Assembly: GCA_039655645.1 (NCBI GenBank)
Contig: CM077343.1
Span: 47,460,032-47,524,031, forward strand
From: Ammopiptanthus mongolicus
Taxonomy: Eukaryota; Streptophyta; Magnoliopsida; Fabales; Fabaceae
Length of the DNA: 64,000 nucleotides
Direction of reading: 5' to 3'
In this document: in pieces, positions 50,700 to 62,189 of the stretch
Layout of the letters: each line of letters begins with the position of its first letter
Numbering within the stretch: position 1 is the first letter of the stretch
Notes under the pieces: generated by a model
Databases searched by the model: none
Seen by the model: the letters and a program-made list of their open reading frames with translations, nothing else
What the model was told of the DNA's origin: nothing
Made by a program: the position numbers and the translations under genes

Positions 50700-51493
50700 C
50701 TCGACGCTTCCCAAGTCTGTTTAACTACGTAGCATTTCTGACCATGTTTACTGGTCGAATTAGGATTCGATGTCTTCATGAAACTTGTTTATATGGATAT
50801 TAGCTTTAATGAGACACCGATTTCATCCAATTCGAATACCATCAGCTCAATATATGGCCATCAGACGCTACAAAGGTATGACAGTCAGGAACGGCATCAC
50901 GTCACCAAATTACGGATGCATTTTGACAAAGATAGAGACTGATTTCGCTCTTGATCACCTCTCCACGAGAGTTCCAGATATTTATTTGAGCCTTCCAAAG
51001 ATACCAACATCGATACTTTTGAACACCCAAAGCTCCAGAAATTGTCAGCAGACGGTTGCATGTTCTGATTGTGATGAACAGTATCACACGGTACTTCTCT
51101 TATCTTTCTAACAAAACCAAGATCACTTCATTAGGACGAGCATACCTTTAGTGTTTTTGCTTTTGTAGCTTTTTTACTTTTGTCTTTATTCATGCTTTTC
51201 TATTACAGTACTTGTTGCTTCAGAACTTTATTGAAAATGGTACCCCATTTTCTGGTCAAGCTTGGACTTTTAATATCTTAATACTTCTTTCAAAATAATT
51301 CTCCCACCCATCATATGTTCTGTATTCTGAGTAGACAATTGGTTAGCTTCATTGGACGCTTCTTAAAAGACCTAAGGCCTTGGTTATCCACTTGGCACAT
51401 TCACAAGGCTATTTAACTCATAGCATTCGACCATTTTGCGTATTATGCTTCTTTGACCCTGTTACTGGCCCAATTACGATTCGATTTATCTGC
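50700..51493 (+). repeat. S monomer M60 and junction with several internal deletions
   Basis: Just before the landmark at 50778 the previous tail has lost about 50 bp (GACGCTTC joined to CCAAGTCTG at 50710) and a further stretch between GACCATG and TTTACTGG (50740-50753). Inside M60, CATACCT is joined to TTAGTGTTTTTGC at about 51146-51150, removing the CpG-rich block. TTCATGCTTTTC is joined to TATTACAG at about 51194-51201, removing most of the T tract. The spacing to the next landmark is 716. Confidence 0.8.
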
Positions 51494-53171
51494 ATGAAAC
51501 TTGTTTAAATGGATATTAGCTTTAATGGACACCGGTTTCATCCAATTCGAACACCATCATCTCAATATGGGCCATCAGACGCTACAAAGGTATGACAGTC
51601 AGGAACGACATCACATCACCAACTTACGATGCATTTTGACAAAGATAAGATCGATTTCGCTCTTGACCTCTTCACGAGAGTTGCAGATATTTCTTTGAGC
51701 CTTCCAACGATACCGAGATCGATAATTTTGAACACCCAAAGCTCAAGAAATTGTCAGCAGACGGTTCATGTTCTGATTGTCACGTACACTATCACATCTC
51801 AAGCTTGTTGAAGGAATTTCACTCCGATAGAGATTGATACAGATCTCGGCTTCTTCACAAACATGTAGTTATTTCTCTTATCTTTCTACAAAACCAAGAT
51901 CAACTTCATTAGGACGAGCGTACCTCAAAATACGATGTTCGGACGCTGGATTATCGGCAGCAGGCGCTTGACTTCAATCTTCAGTTGTTTTTGCTTTGCC
52001 TCTTTTGTACTTTTGTCTTTATTCACGCTTTTCCTCTCTTTCTTCTATTAGAGTTGTTGAAGCTTTTATATTCTTATATTATAGTACTTGATGCTTCAAA
52101 ACTTTATTGAAAAGGGTATCTCATTTTCTGTCAAGCTTGGGACGTTCAATATCTTAAAACTTCATTCAAAATAACTTCTCCACCCATCATAATGTTCTGT
52201 ATTCTGAGAAGACGCTTGATTAGCATCAGTCGACGCTTCTTAAATGAGCGAAGGCGCTTGGTTATCCACTTTTGCACTTCACAAGTTTGTTTAACTAGTA
52301 GCATTCTGACCATTTTGCGTATTTTGCGTATTATACTACTTTGACCCTGTTACTGGCCAAATTAGGATTCGATGTCTTCATGAAACTTGTTTATATTGAT
52401 ATTTGATTTAATGATACATCGATTTCATCCAATTCGAACACCATCAGCTCAATATATGGCCATCAGACGCTACAAAGGTATGGCAGTCAGGAACGACATC
52501 ACGTCACCAAATTACGGATGCATTTTGGCAAAGATAGAAATCGATTTCGCTCTTGACCTCTTCACGAGAGTTGCAGATATTTATTTGAGCCTTCCAAAGA
52601 TACCAAGATCGATACTTTTGAACAGCCAAAGCTCCAGAACTTGCCAGCAGACGGTTGGATATTATGATTGTCACGAACAGTATCACACGGTACTTCGCTT
52701 ATCGTTCTAACAAAACCAAGATCACTTTATTAGGACGAGCATACCTCAAAATACGACGTTTCGGACGCTTGATTATCGGCAGTAGACTCTTGACTTCAAT
52801 CTTTAGTGTTTTTGTCTTTATTCACGCTTTTTTTTCTCTTTCTTCTATTAGAGTTGCTGATGCTTTTGTCCTTTTCTATTACAGTACTTGATGCTTCAGA
52901 ACTTTATTGAAAATGGTAACCGCATTGTCTGGTCAAGCTTGGACTTTAAATATCTTAATACTTCTTTCAAAATTACTTCTCCACCCATCATAATGTTAAG
53001 TATTCCGAGTAGACGATTGATTAGCTTCCCTGGATGCTTCTTAAAAGAGCCAAGGCGCTTGGTTATCCACTGGCACATTCACAAGGCTATTTAACTAGTA
53101 GCATTCTGGCCATTAGCATATATTATGCTTCTTTGACCATGTTACTGGCCGAATTAGGATTCGATGTCTTC

Positions 53172-53776
53172 ATGAAACTTGTCACGAACAGTATCACATC
53201 TCAAGCTTGGAGAAGGAATTTCACTCCGATAGAGATTGATATAGATCTTGGCTTCTTCATGAAACATGTAGTTATTCCTCTTAATCATTCTAACAAAAAA
53301 CCAAGATCACTTCATTAGGACGAGCGTACCTCAAAATACGATGTTTCGACGCTAGATTATCGGCAGCAGACGCTTGACTTCATTCTTCAGTGTTTTTGTG
53401 TTGCCGCTTTTGTACTTTTGTCTTTATTCACGATTTTCTTCTCTTTCTTCTATTGGAGTTGCTGAAGCTTTTATATTCTTATATTACAGTACTTGAAGCT
53501 TTAGAACTTTATTGAAAAGGGTACCTCATTTCTGGTCAAGCTTGAACGTTGAATATCTTAAAACTTCTTTCAAAATTACTTCTCCGCCCATCATAATGTT
53601 TTGTATTCTGAGAAGACGCTTGATTAGCATCACTCGACGCTTCTTAAATGAGCTAAGGCACTTGGTTATCCACTTGGCACATTAACAAGTTTGTTTAACT
53701 AGTAGCATTCTGACCATTTAGCATATTATGGCTTCTTTGACCATGTTACTGGCCGGAATTAGGATTCGATGTCTGC
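53172..53776 (+). repeat. L monomer M63 with ~279 bp deletion
   Basis: ATGAAACTTGT is joined to CACGAACAGTATCACATC at 53178-53182 through TTGT, which occurs in both parent sites (ACTTGTTTATATGG and GATTGTCACGAAC). The missing part is the whole 5' third of the monomer. Landmark spacing is 605 instead of 884. Confidence 0.87.
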
Positions 53777-56700
53777 ATGAAACTTGTTTATATGGATATT
53801 AGCTTTATTGAGACACCGTTTCATCCAATTCGAACACCATTAGCTCAATATATGGCATCAGATGCTACAAAGGTATGATAGTCAGGAACGGCATCACCTC
53901 ACCAACTTACGGATGCATGTTGACAAAGATAGAGATCGATTTCGCTCTTGACCTCTTCACGAGAGTTGCAGATATTTCTTTGAGCCTTCCAATGATACCA
54001 AGATCGATACTTTTGAAAACCTAAAGTTCCAGAAATTGTCAGCAGAAGGTTGCATGTTCTGATTGTCACGAACAGTATCACATCTCAAGCTTGAAGAAGG
54101 AATTTCACTCCGATAGAGAAATGATACAGATATCGGCTTCTTCAGGAAACATGTAGGTATTTCTCTTATCTTTCTACCGAAACCAAGATCACTTTATTAG
54201 GACGAGCGTGGCCTCAAAATACGACGTTTCGGACACTTGATTATCGGCAGCAGACCGCTTGACTTCAATCTTTTTGTGTTTTTTGCTGTTGCCGCTTATG
54301 TACTTTTGTCTTATTCACGCTTTTCTTCTCTTTCATCTATTAGAGTTGCTGAATCTTTTATATTCTTATATTACAGCACTTGATGCTTCATAACTTTATT
54401 GAAAAGGGTACCTCATTTTCTGGTCAAGCTTAGACGTTGAATATCTTAAAACTTCATCCAAAATTACTTCTCCAACCATTATAATATTTTGTATTCTGAG
54501 AAGATGCTTGATTAGCTTCACTCGACGCATCTTAAATGAGCGAAGGCGCTTGGTTATCCACTTTGCACATTCCCACGTCTGTTTAACTCGTAGCATTCTG
54601 ACCATTTTGCGTATTATGCTTCTTTGACCCTGTTACCGGCCAATTTAGGATTCGATTTCTTCATGAAACTTGTTTTATATGGATATTATGCTTTTATGAG
54701 ACACCGGTTTCATCCAATTCGAATACCAACATCTCAATATATGGCCATCAGACGCTAGAAAGGTATGACAGTTAGGAACCGCATCACCTCACCAACTTAC
54801 GAATGCATTTTGACCAAGGATAGAGATCGATTTCGCTCTTGAGTTCTTCACGAGAGTTGCAAATATTTCTTTGAGACTTCCAACGATACCAAGGTCGATA
54901 CTTTTGAACAACCAAAGCTCCAGAAATTGTCAGCAGACGGTTACATGTTCTGATTGTCTCGAATAGTATCACATCTCAAGCTGGAAGAAGGAATTTCACT
55001 CCGATAGAGATTGATACAGATCTCGGCTTCTTCAGGAAACATGTAGGTATTTCTCTTATCTTTATAACAAAACCAAGATCACATCATTAGGATGAGCATA
55101 CTCCAAAATATGAACGTTTCGGACGATTGATTATCGCAGCAGACGCTTGACTTCAATCTTCAGTCTTTTTGCTATTGCAGGTTTTGTACTTTTGTCTTTA
55201 TTCACGCTATTTTTTTCTTTCTTCTGTTGGAGTTGCTGAAGATTTTGTCTTCTTCTATTATTGTACTTGATGCTTCAGAACTTTATTGAAAAGGGTACCA
55301 TATTTTCTGGTCAAGCTTGGGCTTGAATATCTTAAAACTTCATTCAAAATTACTTCTCGCCCTTCATAATGTTCTGTATTCTGAGAAGACGCTTGATTAG
55401 CTTCACTCGACGCTTCTTAAATGAGCAAAGCGCTTGGTTATCCATTTTGCACATTAAAAAGTCTGTTTAACTCGTAGTATTTTGACCATTTTGCGTATTA
55501 TGCTTCTTTGACCCTGTTACTGGTCGAATTGGGATTCATTGTCTTCATGAAACTTGTTTATATGGATATTAGCTTTAATGAGATACCGATTTCATCCAAT
55601 TCGAATACCATCATCTCAATATATGGCCATCAGACGCTACAAAGGTATGACAGTCTGGAATGGCATCACGTCACCAACTTACGGATGCATTTTGACAAAG
55701 ATAGAGACTGATTTTGCTCTTGATCACCTCTCCACGAGAGTTCCAGATATTTATTTGAGCCTTCCAAAGATACCAAGATCTATACTTTTGAACACCCACA
55801 GCTCCAGAAATTGCCAGCAGACGGTTGCATGTTCTGATTGTCACGAACAGTATCACATAGTACTTCTCTTATCTTTCTAACAAAACCATGATCACTTCAT
55901 TAGGACGAGCATACCTCAAAATACAATGTTCCGGGCGCTTGATTATTGGCAGTAGACCCTTGACTTCAATCTTCAGTGTTTTTGCTTTTGTAGCTTTTTT
56001 ACTTTTGTCTTTATTCACGCTTTTTTCTCTTTCTTCTATTAGAGTTGCTGAAGCTTTTGTCCTTTTCTATTACAGTACTTGATGCTTCAGAACATTATTG
56101 AAAATGGTACCTCATTTTCTGGTCAAGCTTGGACTTTGAATATCCTAATACTTCTTTCAAAATTACTTCTCCGCCCATCATAATGTTTTGTATTCTGAGT
56201 AGACGATTGATTAGCTTCACTGGAGGCTTCTTAAAAGAGCTAAGGCGCTTGGTTATCCACTTGGCACATTCACAAGGCTATTTCACTAGTAGCATTCTGA
56301 CCATTAAGCATATTATGCTTCTTTGATCATGTTACTAGCCGATCTAAGATTCGATGTCTTCCTGAAACTTGTTTATATGGATATTATTAGCTTTAGTGAG
56401 ACACCGGTTTCATCCAATTCGAACACCATCAGCACAATATATGGCATCAAACACTACAAAGGTATGACAGTCAGGAACGGCATCACGTCACCAACTTACG
56501 GATGCATGTTGACAAAGATTGAGATCGATTTTGCTCTTGACCTCTTCACGAGAGTTGCAGATATTTCTCTGAACCCTCCAATGATACAAAGATCGATACT
56601 TTTGAAAACCTAAAGCTCCAAAAAATTGTCAGTAGAAGGTTGCATGTTCTGATTGTCACGAACAGTATCACATCTCAAGCTTGAAGAAGGAATTTCACTC

Positions 56701-57026
56701 CGATAGAGAATGGTACAGATATCGGCTTCTTCAGGACATATGTAGGTATTTCTCTTATCTTTCTACCGAAACCAAGATCACTTTATTAGGACGAGCGTAC
56801 CTCAAAATACGACGTTTCAGACACTTGATTATCGGCAGCAGACACTTGACCTCAATCTTTTGTGTTTTTGCTGTTGCCGCTTATGTAGTTTTGTCTTTAT
56901 GCATGCTTTTCTTCTCTTTCATCTATTAGAGTTGCTGAAGCTTTTATATTCTTATATTACAGTACATGATGCTTCATAACTTTATTGAAAAGGGTACCTC
57001 ATTTTCTGGTCAAGCTTGGACGTTGA

Positions 57027-57032
57027 ATATCT
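57027..57032 (+). other. Illegitimate junction at the start of the trimer HOR (~570 bp lost)
   Basis: GACGTTGAATATCT from the tail of one monomer continues directly as CTCGGCTTCTTCAGG, which belongs to the 72 bp segment of the next. ATCT is shared by both parent sequences. The landmark distance 56362 to 57559 is 1197, about 571 less than two L units. The clean S L L trimer HOR begins immediately to the right. Confidence 0.87.
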
Positions 57033-59609
57033 CGGCTTCTTCAGGAAACATGAAGGTATTTCTCTTATCTTTCTAAAAAAACCAAGATCACTTCATTAGG
57101 ATGAGCATACCTCAAAATACGACGTTTCGGACGATTGATTATCGGCAGCAGACGCTTGACTTCAATCTTCAGTCTTTTTGCTGTTGCAGCTTTTGTACTT
57201 TTGTCTTTACTCACGCTATTTTTATCTTTCTTCTGTTGGAGTTGCTGAAGATTTTGTCTTCTTCTATTATAGTACTTGATGCTTCAGAACTTTTTTGAAA
57301 AGGGTACCTCATTTTCTGGTCATGCTTGGACTTTGAATATCTTAATACTTCAATCAAAATTACTTCTCCACCCATCATAATGTCCGGTATTCTGAGTAAA
57401 CGCTTGATCAGCTTCACCAGACTCTTCTTAAAAGAGCTAAGGCGCTTGATTATCTACTTGGCACATTCACAAGTCTATTTAACTCGTAGCATTCTGACCA
57501 TTCAGCGTATTATGCTTCTTTGACCCTATTACTGGCCGAATTAGGATTCAATGTCTTCATGAAACTTGTTGATATGGATATTAGCTTTAATGAGACATCG
57601 ATTTCATCCAATTCGAATACCATCAGCTCAATATATGGCCATCAGACGCAACAAAGGTATGACAGTCAGGAATGACATCACGTCACCGACTTACGGATGC
57701 ATGTTGACAAAGATAGAGATCGATTCCGCTCTTGACCTCTTCACGAGAGTTGCAGATAATTCTTTTAGCATTCTAACGATACCAAGATCGATACTTTTGA
57801 AAACCTAAAGCTCCAGAAACTGTCAGTAGAAGGTTGCATATTCGAATTGTCACGAACAGTATCACACGGTACTTCTCTTATCTTTCTAACAAAACCAAGA
57901 TCACTTCATTAGGACGAGCATACCTCGAAATACGACGTTTCGGACGCTTGATTATCGGCAGTAGACGCTTGACATCAATCTTTACTGTTTTTGCTTTTGC
58001 AGATTTTTTACTTTTGTCTTTATTCACGCTTTTTTCTCTTTCTTCTATTAGAGTTGCTGAAGCTTTTGTCCTTTTCTATTACAGTACTTGATGCTTCAGA
58101 ACTTTATTGAAAATGGTACCTCATTTTCTGGTCAAGCTTGGACTTTGAATATCTTAATACTTCTATCAAAATTAATTCTCCACCCATCATAATGTTCTGT
58201 ATTCTGAGTAGACGATTGATTAGCTTCACTGGACGCTTCTTAAAAGAGCTAAGGCGCTTGGTTTTCCACTTGCACATTCACAAGGCTATTTAACTCATAG
58301 CATTCGGACCATTTAGCGTATTATGCTTCTTTGACCCTGTTACTGGCCGAATTACGATTCGATGTCTTCATGAAACTTGTTTATATGGATATTAGCTCTA
58401 ATGAGACACCGGTTTCATTCAATTCGAACACCATCAGCTCAATATATGGCATCAGACGCAACAAAGGTATGACAGTCAGGAACGACATCACGTCACCAAC
58501 TTACGGATGCATTTTGACAAAGATAGAGATCGATTTCACTCTTGACCTCTTGACGAGAGTTGCAGATATTTCTTTGAGCCTTTCAACGATACCGAGATCG
58601 ATAATTTTGAACACCCAAAGCTCAAGAAATTGTCAGCAGACGGTTGCATGTTCTGATTGTCACGAACAGTATCACATCTCAAGATTGAAGAAGGAATTTC
58701 ACTCCGATAGAGACTGATTCAGATCTTGACTTCTGCGTGAAACAGGTAGGAATTTATCATATCTTTCTAAAAAAACTAAGATTACTTCATTAGAATGAGC
58801 GTACCTCAAAAGACGACGTATCCGACGCTAGATTATCGGCTGCAGACGCTTGACTTCAATCTTCAGTGTTTTTGCTGTTGCTGCTTTTGTACTTTTTTTC
58901 TTTATTCACGGTTTTCCTCTCTTTCTTCTATTAGAGTTGCTGAAGTTTTTATATTCTTATATTACAGTACATGATGCTTCATAACTTTATTGAAAAGGGT
59001 ACCTCATTTTCTGGTCAAGCTTGGACGTTGAATATCTTAAAACTTCATCCAAAAATACTTCTCCACCCATCATAATATTTTGTATTCTGAGAAGATGCTT
59101 GATTAGCTTCACTCGACGCTTCTTAAATGAGCGAAGGCGCTTGGTTATCCACTTTGCACATTCACAAGTCTGTTTAACTCGTAGCATTCAGACTATTTTG
59201 CGTATTATGCTTCTTTGACCCTGTTACTAGCCGAATTAGGATCCGATGTCTTCATGAAACTTGTTTATATGGATATTAGCTTTAACGAGACACCGGTTTC
59301 ATCCAATTCGAACACCATCAGCTCAATATATGGCCGTCAGAAGCTACAAAAGTATGACAGTCAGGAACCGCATCACCTCACCAACTTACGAGTGCATTTT
59401 GACCAAGATAGAGATCGATTTCGCTCTTGAGCTCTTCACGAGAGTTGCAGATATATCTTTGAGACTTCCAACGATACCAAGATCGATACTTTTGAACAAC
59501 CAAAGCTCCAAAAATTGTCAGCAGATCGGTTACATGTTCTGATTGTCTCGAACAGTATCACATCTCAAGCTGGAAGAAGGAATTTCACTTCGATAGAGAT
59601 TGATACAAA
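57030..59609 (+). repeat. S-L-L trimer HOR (~2580 bp), copy 1
   Basis: Contains landmarks 57559 (S), 58370 (L) and 59254 (L). Near-identity with copy 2 at offset 2580 starts at about 57150; the first 120 bp show more differences. Private shared markers are GGATTCAATGTCTTC, TTGATATGGATATTAGC, AGCTCTAATGAG, AGGATCCGATGTC, CGTCAGAAGCTACAAAAG and GACTTCTGCGTGAAACAGG. Its third monomer has the GCTATTTTTATC T-tract haplotype. Confidence 0.9.
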
Positions 59610-62189
59610 TCTCGGCTTCTTCAGGAAACATGTAGGTATTTCTGTTATCTTTCTAACAAAACCAAGATCACTTCGTTAGGACGAGCATATCTCAAAATAC
59701 GACATTTCGGACGATTGATTATCGGCAGCAGACGCTTGACATCAATCTTCAGTCTTTTTGCTGTTGCAGCTTTTGTACTTTTGTCTTTACTCACGCTATT
59801 TTTATCTTTCTTCTGTTGGAGTTGCTAAAGATTTTGTCTTCTTGTATTATAGTACTTGATGCTTCAGAACTTTTTGAAAAGGTACCTCATCATTTCTGGT
59901 CATGCTTGGACTTTGAATATCTTAATACTTCAATCAAAATTACTTCTCCACCCATCATAATGTCCGGTATTCTGAGTAAACGCTTGATCAGCTTCACCAG
60001 ACTCTTCTTAAAAGAGCTAAGGCGCTTGATTATCTACTTGGCACATTCACAAGTCTATTTAACTCGTAGCATTCTGACCATTCAGCGTATTATGCTTCTT
60101 TGACCCTATTACTGGCCGAATTAGGATTCAATGTCTTCATGAAACTTGTTGATATGGATATTAGCTTTAATGAGACATCGATTTCATCCAATTCGAATAC
60201 CATCAGCTCAATATATGGCCATCAGACGCAACAAAGGTATGACAGTCAGGAATGACATCACGTCACCGACTTACGGATGCATGTTGACAAAGATAGAGAT
60301 CGATTCCGCTCTTGACCTCTTCACGAGAGTTGCAGATAATTCTTTTAGCATTCTAACGATACCAAGATCGATACTTTTGAAAACCTAAAGCTCCAGAAAC
60401 TGTCAGTAGAAGGTTGCATATTCGAATTGTCACGAACAGTATCACACGGTACTTCTCTTATCTTTCTAACAAAACCAAGATCACTTCATTAGGACGAGCA
60501 TACCTCGAAATACGACGTTTCGGACGCTTGATTATCGGCAGTAGACGCTTGACATCAATCTTTACTGTTTTTGCTTTTGCAGATTTTTTACTTTTGTCTT
60601 TATTCACGCTTTTTTTCTCTTTCTTCTATTAGAGTTGCTGAAGCTTTTGTCCTTTTCTATTACAGTACTTGATGCTTCAGAACTTTATTGAAAATGGTAC
60701 CTCATTTTCTGGTCAAGCTTGGACTTTGAATATCTTAATACTTCTATCAAAATTAATTCTCCACCCATCATAATGTTCTGTATTCTGAGTAGACGATTGA
60801 TTAGCTTCACTGGACGCTTCTTAAAAGAGCTAAGGCGCTTGGTTTTCCACTTGCACATTCACAAGGCTATTTAACTCATAGCATTCGGACCATTTAGCGT
60901 ATTATGCTTCTTTGACCCTGTTACTGGCCGAATTACGATTCGATGTCTTCATGAAACTTGTTTATATGGATATTAGCTCTAATGAGACACCAGTTTCGTT
61001 CAATTCGAACACCATCAGCTCAATATATGGCATCAGACGCAACAAAGGTATGACAGTCAGGAACGACATCACGTCACCAACTTACGGATGCATTTTGACA
61101 AAGATAGAGATCGATTTCACTCTTGACCTCTTGACGAGAGTTGCAGATATTTCTTTGAGCCTTTCAACGATACCGAGATCGATAATTTTGAACACCCAAA
61201 GCTCAAGAAATTGTCAGCAGACGGTTGCATGTTCTGATTGTCACGAACAGTATCACATCTCAAGATTGAAGAAGGAATTTCACTCCGATAGAGACTGATT
61301 CAGATCTTGACTTCTGCGTGAAACAGGTAGGAATTTATCGTATCTTTCTAAAAAAACTAAGATTACTTCATTAGGACGAGCGTACCTCAAAATACGACGT
61401 ATCTGACGCTAGATTATCGGCTGCAGACGCTTGACTTCAATCTTCAGTGTTTTTGCTGTTGCTGCTTTTGTACTTTTTTCTTTATTCACGGTTTTCCTCT
61501 CTTTCTTCTATTAGAGTTGCTGAAGTTTTTATATTCTTATATTACAGTACATGATGCTTCATAACTTTATTGAAAAGGGTACCTCATTTTCTGGTCAAGC
61601 TTGGACGTTGAATATCTTAAAACTTCATCCAAAAATACTTCTCCACCCATCATAATATTTTGTATTCTGAGAAGATGCTTGATTAGCTTCACTCGACGCT
61701 TCTTAAATGAGCGAAGGCGCTTGGTTATCCACTTTGCACATTCACAAGTCTGTTTAACTCGTAGCATTCAGACTATTTTGCGTATTATGCTTCTTTGACC
61801 CTGTTACTAGCCGAATTAGGATCCGATGTCTTCATGAAACTTGTTTATATGGATATTAGCTTTAACGAGACACCGGTTTCATCCAATTCGAACACCATCA
61901 GCTCAATATATGGCCGTCAGAAGCTACAAAAGTATGACAGTCAGGAACCGCATCACCTCACCAACTTACGATGCATTTTGACCAAGATAGAGATCGATTT
62001 CGCTCTTGAGCTCTTCACGAGAGTTGCAGATATATCTTTGAGACTTCCAACGATACCAAGATCGATACTTTTGAACAACCAAAGCTCCAAAAATTGTCAG
62101 CAGATCGGTTACATGTTCTGATTGTCTCGAACAGTATCACATCTCAAGCTGGAAGAAGGAATTTCACTTCGATAGAGATTGATACAAAT
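59610..62189 (+). repeat. S-L-L trimer HOR, copy 2
   Basis: Landmarks 60139 (S), 60951 (L) and 61834 (L). Matches copy 1 with few changes, for example CACCAGTTTCGTTC at 60990 where copy 1 has CACCGGTTTCATTC, and one base less at about 61971 (TACGATGCATT instead of TACGAGTGCATT). Confidence 0.92.

Larger units (their letters stand above)
47266..57030 (+). repeat. Mostly alternating S/L domain (M56-M67), indel-rich
   Basis: Landmarks and classes: 47266 S, 48078 L, 49147 S, 49959 L, 50778 S, 51494 L, 52380 S, 53172 L with deletion, 53777 L, 54663 L, 55547 S, 56362 L. S copies at 49147, 50778 and 55547 share a 3 bp insertion (CTTGATCACCTCTCC) and are one sub-family. L copies at 48078, 49959, 53777 and 56362 share TCGGACACTTGATTATCGG or close variants, TTGCCGCTTATGTA and CATCTATTAGAG. 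This is a degenerate S-L dimer HOR of about 1.7 kb. Single-base insertions and deletions are far more frequent here than elsewhere. Confidence 0.85.

Noticed and set aside
57027..57032. Transposon insertion as cause of the abnormal monomer spacing at 57 kb, 53 kb and 26 kb
   Set aside because: All bases on both sides are satellite, with shared microhomology and no inserted sequence, target duplication or terminal repeat.
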